Shown: in pieces, positions 1 through 6,134 of the stretch
How the letters are laid out: the number at the start of each line of letters is the position of its first letter
Numbering within the stretch: position 1 is the first letter of the stretch
From: an uncultured Clostridia bacterium
Lineage (GTDB): Bacteria > Bacillota > Clostridia > Lachnospirales > CAG-274
Direction: 5' to 3'
Assembly (NCBI GenBank): GCA_947629215.1
Contig: CANRCU010000123.1
Location: 1-6,975 of the forward strand
DNA length: 6,975 nucleotides
Notes under the pieces: model-generated
Database searches by the model: none
What the model saw: only the letters and a program-made list of their open reading frames with translations
Told to the model about the DNA's origin: nothing
Position numbers and translations under genes: made by a program

Positions 1-762
1 CGCAGCCTCGCCTATCCTTGCGGCGGAAGGCATGGCAAGCAGCATGGGGTCGGCTTTGCGGCGCAAAAACCCCGTACATTCGCGCGGAGATAACGCCGCA
101 CATATGCGCCCCTCCGACATAACAACTATCTTATCGGCAAAGCCGAATACATTTTCGGGACTATGCTCGCTTATTATAATTGTGATACCCAATTCGACAT
201 TTATGCGCCTGAACATATTGCAAAATTCCGACGCGGCATTCGGGTCAAGCCGTGAAGTCGGCTCGTCAAGTATGATAAGCTCGGGGCGCATAGCCGTTAC
301 CGCTGCCAAGGCGACAAGCTGTTTCTGTCCGCCCGAAAGCGTGCCGACCGTTCTGCCGAAAAGCCCGTCTATATTGAAAAATGCCGCCGTTTCGGCTACT
401 CTGCGCCTTATCTCGTCGCTGTCGGTACCTATATTTTCAAGCCCGAACGCAAGCTCGTGCCAGACTTTATCTGTCACTATACCATTTTCGGGATCTTGCA
501 TAACAAAACCTATTTTTTCCGCCTGCTCACGTTTTGAAAGCAGGGATATGTCTTTACCGTTGTATAAAATGCTGCCCAAGCGTTTGCCGCAAGGCGCTGT
601 TATCGGTTTGAGCTGTCTTAAAAGCGTGGTCTTGCCGCAGCCGCTCTGTCCGCAAAGTATAACGAACTCTCCCCTGTCTGTTTTCAGCGAAATATCTTCA
701 AGCGCAAGACTGTCCGCCCCGGGGTATACAAAATTCAGATTTTTGATCTCAACAAACGCCAT
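1..762 (-). CDS. ECF transporter ATP-binding protein (EcfA/CbiO type), 3' part beyond left edge
   Basis: This is the ATPase that powers an energy-coupling factor importer on the cytoplasmic face, hydrolysing ATP to drive the EcfT subunit. The 254 visible codons hold a complete ABC domain: Walker A GQSGCGKTT at residues 38-46 (Lys44), Q-loop Gln89, signature LSGGQ at 142-146, Walker B LIILDEP at 162-168 (catalytic Glu167), D-loop SRLD at 170-173 and switch His200 in SEH. The start ATG at 762 has AGAGG seven bases upstream and lies inside the end of the EcfT gene (28-base overlap in another frame), so the two are one operon. The frame is still open at base 1. After the first ATPase domain it runs into a stretch ending MLLAMPSAARIGEA. 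From memory, this resembles the linker in Firmicutes EcfA proteins with two fused ATPase domains, so a second domain may lie outside the window. The family assignment is firm; the tandem architecture is inference. Confidence 0.93.
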   Translation of the reverse strand, partial: MAFVEIKNLNFVYPGADSLALEDISLKTDRGEFVILCGQSGCGKTTLLRQLKPITAPCGKRLGSILYNGKDISLLSKREQAEKIGFVMQDPENGIVTDKVWHELAFGLENIGTDSDEIRRRVAETAAFFNIDGLFGRTVGTLSGGQKQLVALAAVTAMRPELIILDEPTSRLDPNAASEFCNMFRRINVELGITIIISEHSPENVFGFADKIVVMSEGRICAALSPRECTGFLRRKADPMLLAMPSAARIGEAA

Positions 763-1622
763 TTCATTTCCTCTTTTATATTTATGACAACGGGTATAAG
801 ATAAAGCGCAAAAAAGCTTGGATAAGCCGCAAAATGCCCCGTCGGGGTCTTTATTGCGGGATAATAGTCAAACGAGAACCGCCCATGCATAAAAAAAGCA
901 ACAAGCACCGCAAAAAGTATGCCCCAGATAACAAACACCGTTTTATCGCGAAAAGTAATGCGAAAGAGCGAATAATTTGTCCTCTTACAGCTGCCGTAAC
1001 CTCTTGCCTGCATCGAATCCGAAATCTCTATGCTGCTTTCAAGCATTCGGCTCATAAGCACCGAAAAAGCCTCCGCGACCGACCTTATACCCGAAAACGG
1101 GCGTTTTTGCGCCGCCGTCTTTCGTATCTGCAATATCTCTTTGAAACATTCGGTAAAATACGGTATAAACCTGAATGTCATAGAGATTAGCAAAGAACCG
1201 TTCGGCAAAATTTTGCCGAATATATATATTATCTTGTCGGAAGTCATTACAGCGTTGAACCGCTCTGCCCACATAAGCACTGCGACCAGCATTGCCCCCG
1301 ATGCCAGACCGAAAAGAACGGATTCGGCTGTCAGCGGATTGCCGTTTGGAAAATATGTCAGTATGGTCTGCCCTTTATGGCTGAAAAGCGGATTTATAAG
1401 CGCAGCAGCCAAAAAAACGGGCAGCATTGCAAACAAGCGTTTCAAAAGCGCCCCAAAGCCCAATACGGACAGGCAGTAAAGCGCAGCCCCCGCAAGCGCA
1501 GCCAAAAGGCAAACGGGGTCAAAGCTCATGACCGTAAAAAAGAAAACCGACATAAAATAAAAAAAAGTGAAAAGCGGGTGAATATCACCGAAATGATCGT
1601 AGCCTTTATATTGTTTTTTCAT
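735..1622 (-). CDS. ECF transporter transmembrane subunit (EcfT/CbiQ family)
   Basis: Encodes a 295-residue integral membrane protein that couples ATP hydrolysis by EcfA to movement of a substrate-binding S subunit in vitamin or metal import. Hydrophobic segments lie at about 15-33, 36-56, 61-78, 101-118, 228-245 and 266-281. The cytoplasmic coupling region includes FRFIPYF (150-156) and ends in the diagnostic ARG motif in SMQARGYG (203-210). The first coupling helix, where many EcfT proteins carry a similar Ala-Arg-Gly, instead reads IRKTAAQK (166-173), a variant form. The start ATG at 1622 overlaps the stop of the DUF4430 gene in an ATGA arrangement. The local ribosome site is weak (AAAGACA), which suggests translation is coupled to the upstream gene. 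The protein end overlaps the ATPase gene. Length and topology fit the family. The substrate cannot be read from this subunit. Confidence 0.9.
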   Translation of the reverse strand: MKKQYKGYDHFGDIHPLFTFFYFMSVFFFTVMSFDPVCLLAALAGAALYCLSVLGFGALLKRLFAMLPVFLAAALINPLFSHKGQTILTYFPNGNPLTAESVLFGLASGAMLVAVLMWAERFNAVMTSDKIIYIFGKILPNGSLLISMTFRFIPYFTECFKEILQIRKTAAQKRPFSGIRSVAEAFSVLMSRMLESSIEISDSMQARGYGSCKRTNYSLFRITFRDKTVFVIWGILFAVLVAFFMHGRFSFDYYPAIKTPTGHFAAYPSFFALYLIPVVINIKEEMKWRLLRSKI

Positions 1623-2383
1623 TGTCTTTTTGTATAATCGTCACCCACGTCCCTGCCAAGGTCGCAGGTATATATAAATTCCACCTTGTCGCCGTCATTC
1701 AGCTCGCATCTGTCGCAGCCGTAACCCGTATATTCGCCGTTGACCCTGTACATCCAGCCCGAAAGCTCTCCGCAGTCAAACTCGTAAATATTGTTTATGC
1801 CCTCAATATATACCGAATCAAAAGCCGCCGTCTGCGAAAACTCAAAATGTATGCCATGAGCCATCGTTACGCGTTTAAGCACGTCAAAAGCGCTGTCACC
1901 GTCGGTGATCTCAACTTTTTCGGGCGGCAGTATAAGCCCGTTTTCGGGCAGCAGCCCTATTTTATCGGGGTCAAAAGCGTCTATATTGTCAAAAATTTTC
2001 GAGCAGTCGATCGAGACCGTACACGACATTTGTTTTGCCTGTTCGGGAACGGGCGTTTTTTCGGGCGCTGCGGTGGGCGCTTCCGTGATATTTTCGGTCA
2101 CTGTTTCCGTAATTTTTTCGGCAGTGTCTTTTGTCGTGCTTTCGATTACCGGCTCGGAAGTCGTTTCTGTCGTGCTTGAAGTCGGTTCGGTCGTGCTTTC
2201 GGTAAATATCTCCGTAACGTTCTCAAGTGTCGTTTCAAAAACAGCTTTCGTTTCAACGGCGGTATTTTCCGCAGTGTTTTCATGCCCGACCGTGTCATTT
2301 TTTCCGCCCGCATTGTATGCCAGCGCAAGCAGCACGCCTACAACAACAATAATTATCTTACTTTTTACGGATATATCTTTCAT
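1619..2383 (-). CDS. Membrane-anchored DUF4430 (transcobalamin-like beta domain) protein
   Basis: Encodes 254 residues. One N-terminal hydrophobic helix (about 9-23), not followed by a lipobox cysteine, suggests a signal anchor or uncleaved signal. Next comes a Thr/Glu/Ser/Pro-rich low-complexity linker (about 34-115), and then a globular C-terminal region. Residues about 158-242 match DUF4430, recognised by AFDVLKRV (165-172), YIEGINNIYEFDCGELSGW (192-210), the hallmark GWMYRVNG (209-216) and FIYTCDLGRDVG (236-247). DUF4430 is the fold of the C-terminal domain of animal transcobalamin and intrinsic factor. Cysteines at 121, 127, 204, 223, 226 and 240 lie outside the membrane and could form disulfides. 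The gene overlaps both neighbours by ATGA, so it is tightly coupled to the alpha/alpha-barrel gene before it and EcfT after it. Likely role (inference): surface-tethered ligand capture or handover to the ECF importer. The substrate is unproven. Confidence 0.88.
   Translation of the reverse strand: MKDISVKSKIIIVVVGVLLALAYNAGGKNDTVGHENTAENTAVETKAVFETTLENVTEIFTESTTEPTSSTTETTSEPVIESTTKDTAEKITETVTENITEAPTAAPEKTPVPEQAKQMSCTVSIDCSKIFDNIDAFDPDKIGLLPENGLILPPEKVEITDGDSAFDVLKRVTMAHGIHFEFSQTAAFDSVYIEGINNIYEFDCGELSGWMYRVNGEYTGYGCDRCELNDGDKVEFIYTCDLGRDVGDDYTKRQ
2039..2284 (-). repeat. Low-complexity Thr/Glu/Ser linker coding region
   Basis: This stretch encodes residues about 34-115 of the DUF4430 protein. 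It is built from short irregular Thr-Glu-Ser units such as ESTTEPTSSTTETTSEP, then becomes Ala/Pro-rich (EAPTAAPEKTPVPE). On the plus strand it shows imperfect repeats around gtcgtgctt near 2132-2200. Such a linker probably spans the cell wall and holds the binding domain away from the membrane. The repeats are imperfect, so replication slippage could change the length between strains; that is inference. Confidence 0.75.
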
Positions 2384-3393
2384 AATTTTTCAAATGCCGC
2401 CTTCGCTTTTGCCGACCATTCGACTATCTTGTTTTCTGTATCTTCGGTCTTTTCTTTCATTGTATACAAAGACGGTTTGCCCTCTTTTTGTCTTATATAT
2501 GAAACAAGCGAATACAATGCCTGTTCGGTAGCCATTTTGTCGGCTGAAGTCTGTGTATGCAGATGCGCATATCCGCCGTCACGCGCAAAACTCAGCACAT
2601 TATCGGCAACGGTAACGCCGTTTTTCGCAAAACGCTCGTCCGTGTCCGCATCTATACCCAGCTCTCCCAAGGCTGTCAGCACCTGAGCGGCGCTTTCGCA
2701 GTTTTCTTCACCGCGCGAAACAAAGCCGCCGTCCTCCGTGCGGTTTGACGAAAGCCAGTCAAGCGCTTTTTCAACGGCAATATTTACTTCCTTTTTATCG
2801 GTATACCGTGAAAGCGCCTGCAAAGCCATTGCCGTAACATCGCTGTCGCCATCGCCCGCAAGAGAAAAGCTGCCGTCCGCATTCTGCGCATTCAAGATAC
2901 GTTCCAAATAAAGCGCGCGCGTTGCCTGAGTTTTGCCGACGGGACATTTCGGTATCTCATAACAGCCGCAATCCAAAGCTATAAGCGCATAGATACTGCC
3001 GTTTATGCCCTGTTTTACAACACTGTCAAAGTCCGCAAGTTTTTCGGTCAGATCATAGCCCGCAACATCACGCGGATCTTTGCCGACGGCGGTCAGTGCT
3101 ATGATAGTTCTTGAATAATCCGTATAGCGACGTTCGTTGAGTACACCGTTATTTTCCTTTAATTTGGCACAAAGGGAGTTATAATACGCATTATATCGGG
3201 GTTCGGGCAGGTCTTCACCGCTTTTTGCCAAAGCAAGCACCAGCCAGTCGTCGTCAACGCAGAGCGCGCCCGTATCTACCCCCGAAATATATTCTTTTAC
3301 AGCCGCTTTTGCCGCAGATACATCGGCAAAGGCTGTTATACACTGTGTTATAACGATAGTCAGACATAAAACTATACAAACGGGTCTTTTCAT
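2380..3393 (-). CDS. Secreted prenyltransferase/terpene-cyclase-repeat protein (transcobalamin-like alpha/alpha barrel)
   Basis: Encodes 337 residues with a Sec signal peptide (basic start MKRP, hydrophobic core about 4-20, probable cleavage after AFA at 21-23). There is no convincing lipobox, so the mature protein is probably exported and free or held by its partner. The mature part has helical repeats of the prenyltransferase/squalene-oxidase type: ILNAQNADGSFSL (166-178) with DVTAMALQAL (185-194), LDWLSSNRTEDGGF (211-224) with ESAAQVLTALGELG (233-246), and LSFARDGGYAH (267-277) with MATEQALYSLV (287-297). These suggest an alpha/alpha toroid. No catalytic Asp-rich cyclase motif is apparent, so a binding role like the N-terminal barrel of transcobalamin is more likely than catalysis. 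ATG 3393 is chosen because AGAGG lies seven bases upstream; the in-frame ATG at 3399 is only one base from that site. It is the first gene of the operon and overlaps the DUF4430 gene by ATGA. The ligand is inferred, not shown. Confidence 0.85.
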   Translation of the reverse strand: MKRPVCIVLCLTIVITQCITAFADVSAAKAAVKEYISGVDTGALCVDDDWLVLALAKSGEDLPEPRYNAYYNSLCAKLKENNGVLNERRYTDYSRTIIALTAVGKDPRDVAGYDLTEKLADFDSVVKQGINGSIYALIALDCGCYEIPKCPVGKTQATRALYLERILNAQNADGSFSLAGDGDSDVTAMALQALSRYTDKKEVNIAVEKALDWLSSNRTEDGGFVSRGEENCESAAQVLTALGELGIDADTDERFAKNGVTVADNVLSFARDGGYAHLHTQTSADKMATEQALYSLVSYIRQKEGKPSLYTMKEKTEDTENKIVEWSAKAKAAFEKL

Positions 3394-3400
3394 AAACATA

Positions 3401-3405
3401 CCTCT
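3401..3405 (-). promoter_or_regulatory. Ribosome binding site that decides the start of the barrel-protein gene
   Basis: AGAGG on the minus strand lies seven bases before ATG 3393 but only one base before the in-frame ATG at 3399. The downstream ATG is therefore preferred, and the protein begins MKRP rather than MFMKRP. Confidence 0.75.
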
Positions 3406-3414
3406 TTTCAAATA

Positions 3415-3432
3415 TTTCTCCGCTTTGAGAAA
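3415..3432 (-). promoter_or_regulatory. Small inverted repeat in the 5' leader of the ECF operon
   Basis: Perfect 6-base arms TTTCTC and GAGAAA flank a 6-base loop within the roughly 49-base leader, just upstream of the ribosome binding site. It could form a weak hairpin in the mRNA or be a chance AT-rich palindrome. There is no U-tract, so it is not an intrinsic terminator. No other sign of regulation supports it. Confidence 0.3.
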
Positions 3433-3448
3433 GCCCTGCTTGTCGAAT

Positions 3449-3477
3449 ATTATAGCACAACATCGGTCAGAGTACAA
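3449..3477 (-). promoter_or_regulatory. Promoter of the transcobalamin-like/ECF operon
   Basis: Read on the minus strand, a -35 box TTGTAC (3477-3472) is separated by 17 bases from a perfect -10 box TATAAT (3454-3449). A TG one base before the -10 gives an extended -10. The predicted transcription start is near 3442, giving a leader of about 49 bases before ATG 3393. That leader is too short for a cobalamin riboswitch. The A/T tract just upstream of the -35 could act as an UP element. Confidence 0.85.
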
Positions 3478-3504
3478 CAAAAAATTTATTTTATAAGTTG
3501 TACT
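3471..3504. promoter_or_regulatory. Inverted repeat spanning both divergent -35 boxes; possible operator
   Basis: Eight-base arms AGTACAAC (3471-3478) and GTTGTACT (3497-3504) are perfect inverted copies around an 18-base spacer made only of A and T (3479-3496). Each arm contains one of the two -35 boxes. The symmetry extends one base past each -35 box on both sides, slightly more than two identical -35 boxes would require. It could be an operator for a dimeric regulator controlling both operons, or two strong promoters sharing an UP-like A/T tract. No regulator gene is in view. Confidence 0.5.
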
Positions 3505-3526
3505 TCTTACTCTTTTGTGGTATAAT
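3498..3526 (+). promoter_or_regulatory. Promoter of the mnmE operon
   Basis: The -35 box TTGTAC (3498-3503) is separated by 17 bases from the perfect -10 box TATAAT (3521-3526), with an extended -10 TG at 3518-3519. Transcription probably starts near 3533, about 26 bases before the mnmE ATG. It mirrors the minus-strand promoter in -35 sequence, spacing and -10 sequence. Confidence 0.87.
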
Positions 3527-3558
3527 CTAACCGACAGGTAAGACGGGAGGGAATACAA

Positions 3559-4941
3559 ATGCCTTATGTGACCGAATTTGATACGATAGCCGCAATATCC
3601 ACAGCAGCAGGCAGCGGCGGCATCGGCATAGTGCGTATAAGCGGCGAACGAGCCATCGGCATAGCCGACAGTCTTTTTGTGCCTAAAAAGGGCTGTCCTC
3701 TTGCCGAACGCAAAAGCCACACCATATCTTACGGGAATATAGTTTTTGAAAACGAAGTGATAGACGAAACCTTGGTTTCGATAATGCGCGCGCCTAACAG
3801 CTATACATGCGAAGATATAGTTGAAATAAACTGTCACGGCGGATATGCGTCCTTATCGGCTGTACTTGATGTTGTGCTGAAAAGCGGCGCAAGGATAGCC
3901 GAACCGGGTGAATTTACCAAACGCGCCTTTCTTAACGGCAGGATAGACCTGACGCAAGCCGAGGCTGTTACAGACGTAATAAACGCAAGCACCGAAGAAA
4001 GCCGGCGCGCAGCCGAAGCAAGGCTTGAAGGCAAGCTCTCGCGCAGGATAAATCATTTAAGAGAAAAACTGCTTGAAATGACGGCACACATCGAGGTATC
4101 TGTCGACTACCCCGAACATGACGACGAAACGATGACAAGGCAGACGATAAAAAGCGGCACTCTCGAAGTTATGGAGGGCATAGACCGCCTTATCCGCAGC
4201 GCGGACACGGGACGTATACTGCGCGAGGGTATAAACACGGTCATTTTGGGCAGACCAAACGTAGGCAAGTCCTCTTTGCTGAACAGCCTGCTTGAAGAAG
4301 AACGCGCCATTGTTACGGATATACCCGGCACAACGCGCGATATACTGCGCGAAAGCGTCAATCTTGACGGTATACCCTTAAATCTGATAGATACGGCAGG
4401 TATACGCGATACCTCCGACACGGTAGAAAAAATGGGTGTCGAGAGGTCGAGGAAATTTGCCGAAGACGCAGAGCTGCTGCTTGCGGTGATAGACAGCTCG
4501 GAAGAGCTGACGGACGAGGACAGAGAGATATTGGCATTGACAAAGAACAAAAAAGCCATTATACTGCTCAACAAGACCGACCTTTCGCAAAAGATAACCC
4601 AAGCCGATATGGAAGGCTGCGGCTGCGCCGTTATAGATATTTCCGCCAAAAACGAAACTGGGCTTGACACCCTTGCAGCCGAAATAAGGCGTATGTTCAT
4701 GTCGGGCGGCATAAATGTCGGAACGGAGGCTGTCATAAGTTCCGAAAGGAACAAATCGGAGCTTTTCAAAGCAAGGAAAAGCCTTGAAAACGTGATAGAC
4801 ACAATAAACGGCGGTATGCCCGAAGATTTTCTGACAATGGATCTGAGCGAAGCATATACGGCTTTGGGCAGGATAACGGGCGATTCGGTCGAAGATGATA
4901 TAATAGACAAAATTTTCAGCGAATTTTGTCTTGGGAAATAA
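3559..4941 (+). CDS. mnmE: tRNA uridine-5-carboxymethylaminomethyl(34) synthesis GTPase MnmE
   Basis: Encodes a 460-residue cytoplasmic GTPase that, with MnmG, installs the (carboxymethyl)aminomethyl group on wobble U34 of certain tRNAs, using a folate-derived carbon unit. The length is normal for the family. The N-terminal folate-binding and dimerisation domain covers about 1-120, followed by the helical domain and an inserted G domain (about 220-380). The G motifs are intact: G1 GRPNVGKSS (231-239; Asn234 for potassium binding, Lys237), G2 GTTRD (257-261), G3 DTAG (278-281), G4 NKTD (338-341) and G5 SAK (362-364). Glu290 aligns with the catalytic glutamate of E. coli MnmE (Glu282). The C-terminal FCLGK (456-460) keeps the conserved cysteine at 457. 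GGAGG lies eight bases before ATG 3559. It leads the plus-strand operon. The usual partner mnmG does not follow; a YibE/F gene starts 22 bases later. Confidence 0.98.
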   Translation: MPYVTEFDTIAAISTAAGSGGIGIVRISGERAIGIADSLFVPKKGCPLAERKSHTISYGNIVFENEVIDETLVSIMRAPNSYTCEDIVEINCHGGYASLSAVLDVVLKSGARIAEPGEFTKRAFLNGRIDLTQAEAVTDVINASTEESRRAAEARLEGKLSRRINHLREKLLEMTAHIEVSVDYPEHDDETMTRQTIKSGTLEVMEGIDRLIRSADTGRILREGINTVILGRPNVGKSSLLNSLLEEERAIVTDIPGTTRDILRESVNLDGIPLNLIDTAGIRDTSDTVEKMGVERSRKFAEDAELLLAVIDSSEELTDEDREILALTKNKKAIILLNKTDLSQKITQADMEGCGCAVIDISAKNETGLDTLAAEIRRMFMSGGINVGTEAVISSERNKSELFKARKSLENVIDTINGGMPEDFLTMDLSEAYTALGRITGDSVEDDIIDKIFSEFCLGK

Positions 4942-4951
4942 ATAAGAAAGC

Positions 4952-4959
4952 AAGGCGAG
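4952..4959 (+). promoter_or_regulatory. Ribosome binding site supporting a TTG start for the YibE/F gene
   Basis: AAGGCGAG has its AAGG eight bases upstream of TTG at 4964. No in-frame ATG occurs before codon 123, which would remove the first membrane helix and the whole extracytoplasmic domain. The TTG start is therefore well supported. Confidence 0.75.
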
Positions 4960-4963
4960 TATT

Positions 4964-6130
4964 TTGGAAAAGTTCAGGCATATTTTGATATACTGTGCCG
5001 CCGTTGCCATAGCCGCCGTTTACATAGTTGTCGGCAACAGGCTGAATTACAGAAAACCGGATGTAAATGCAGGTTCTGTGAGCAAGTCTGCCGTTGTGAC
5101 CGAGGTGAACGAGGCAAGCGACTATACGCGCGAAGCATATCTCTATGAGGGCGAGGAAACAAAGTTCACCGCAAAACTTGGGGACGGCACCGAAGTTACG
5201 GCAAGCCAGTATGCGGATGTCTATGACGAGGTCGACTACAAGACGGTAGAAAAGGGCGACAAAGTCGTGCTTACTTCCTACGGGGACGGAAACTGGACTT
5301 TTGCGGGCTATGACCGCAGTTTTGCGCTTGCAATGGCGGCTGTTGTATTTTTTGTCTGCCTTATAATTTTTGGCGGTGTAAAAGGTCTGAACACTATTTT
5401 TGCGCTTTTGCTGACGGGCGGTTTTGTGTTCGGGGTCTTTATCCCGGCTGTGCTTGCAGGACGCAATATATATTTCTGGACGGGCATGACCTGTTTTATG
5501 TCGATAGCCACAACAATGGTCATAGTACACGGACCGTCAAGAAAAACTTTAGGCGCGATTATCGGCTGTATGAGCGGTGTGACCCTCTGCGCCGCATTAA
5601 TGGGCATAATGATAGGCGTTTTGCATTTAAACGGCATGATAGACGAATGTTCCTACTATTTGTCGATACTTGACATAGGTTTTACGATAGACCTTAAAGC
5701 CGTTGTATTTGCAGGTGTGCTGATAGGCGCGCTCGGCGCCGTTATGGATGTTTCCATCTCTATAGCTACGGCTCTTTGGGAGATACACGAAAAAGGCGTA
5801 CCCATGGAAAGAGGCGATTACTTCCGCTCGTGCCTGAATATAGGCAGGGATATAATGGGCACTATGACAAACACGCTTATTTTGGCATATATAGGCACGG
5901 GGTTTACGGAAGTGCTGCTGCTTGTTGCAAACAATTACAACCCTATCGAGCTTATAAACCGCGAGGTCGTTGTGGTGCAACTTATACAATCGCTCATAGG
6001 CAGTATGGGGCTTTTGTTCACAATACCGTTCACGGGCGCCGTATGCGCTTATCTGTTCTATGACAAATACAACTTCCCCGATGAGATCGACCCCGATTTT
6101 ATGCCATATGTGAAACAGAAAAAGGAGTAA
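4964..6130 (+). CDS. YibE/F family polytopic membrane protein
   Basis: Encodes 388 residues starting at TTG, supported by AAGG eight bases upstream. An N-terminal helix (about 6-23) is followed by a soluble, probably extracytoplasmic region (about 24-116, ending in a beta-rich segment with GDKVVL at 98-103). About seven further membrane helices follow (near 117-136, 139-161, 167-188, 195-220, 245-270, 301-322 and 337-366). The family signature is clear in GALGAVMDVSISIATA (255-270) and GRDIMGTMTNTLILAYIG (294-311). The biochemical role of YibE/F proteins is not established; transport has been assumed from the membrane topology. Only one copy is seen here, although members often occur as tandem pairs. 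The gene lies between mnmE and holA with gaps of 22 and 4 bases, so it is probably cotranscribed with them. Its link to tRNA modification or replication is unknown. Confidence 0.9.
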   Translation: MEKFRHILIYCAAVAIAAVYIVVGNRLNYRKPDVNAGSVSKSAVVTEVNEASDYTREAYLYEGEETKFTAKLGDGTEVTASQYADVYDEVDYKTVEKGDKVVLTSYGDGNWTFAGYDRSFALAMAAVVFFVCLIIFGGVKGLNTIFALLLTGGFVFGVFIPAVLAGRNIYFWTGMTCFMSIATTMVIVHGPSRKTLGAIIGCMSGVTLCAALMGIMIGVLHLNGMIDECSYYLSILDIGFTIDLKAVVFAGVLIGALGAVMDVSISIATALWEIHEKGVPMERGDYFRSCLNIGRDIMGTMTNTLILAYIGTGFTEVLLLVANNYNPIELINREVVVVQLIQSLIGSMGLLFTIPFTGAVCAYLFYDKYNFPDEIDPDFMPYVKQKKE

Positions 6131-6134
6131 GACA

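Noticed and set aside
32..787. 251-codon open frame on the plus strand
   Set aside because: It lies opposite the ECF ATPase gene, whose complete set of ABC motifs shows the minus strand is coding. The translated product resembles no family and has no ribosome site; it is an antisense shadow.
1905..2531. 208-codon plus-strand frame rich in Ser and Val
   Set aside because: It is the reverse of the low-complexity linker and DUF4430 coding region. The repetitive composition merely mirrors the Thr/Glu/Ser linker.
3394..3558. Cobalamin or other riboswitch in the intergenic region
   Set aside because: Most of the 165 bases are taken up by two divergent promoters. Leaders of about 26 and 49 bases are too short, and no conserved riboswitch core is visible.
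3394..3837. Upstream extension of the barrel-protein frame to a start at 3837
   Set aside because: The extra 148 codons run back through the promoter region and into the opposite strand of mnmE. The signal peptide and ribosome site place the start at 3393.
4107..4910. 267-codon open frame on the minus strand
   Set aside because: It is opposite mnmE, which has all five G motifs. The product is biased to serine and has no recognisable domain, typical of a codon-bias shadow.
4942..4963. Terminator or promoter between mnmE and the YibE/F gene
   Set aside because: The 22 bases contain no GC-rich hairpin, U-tract or -10/-35 pair; they hold only the ribosome site.
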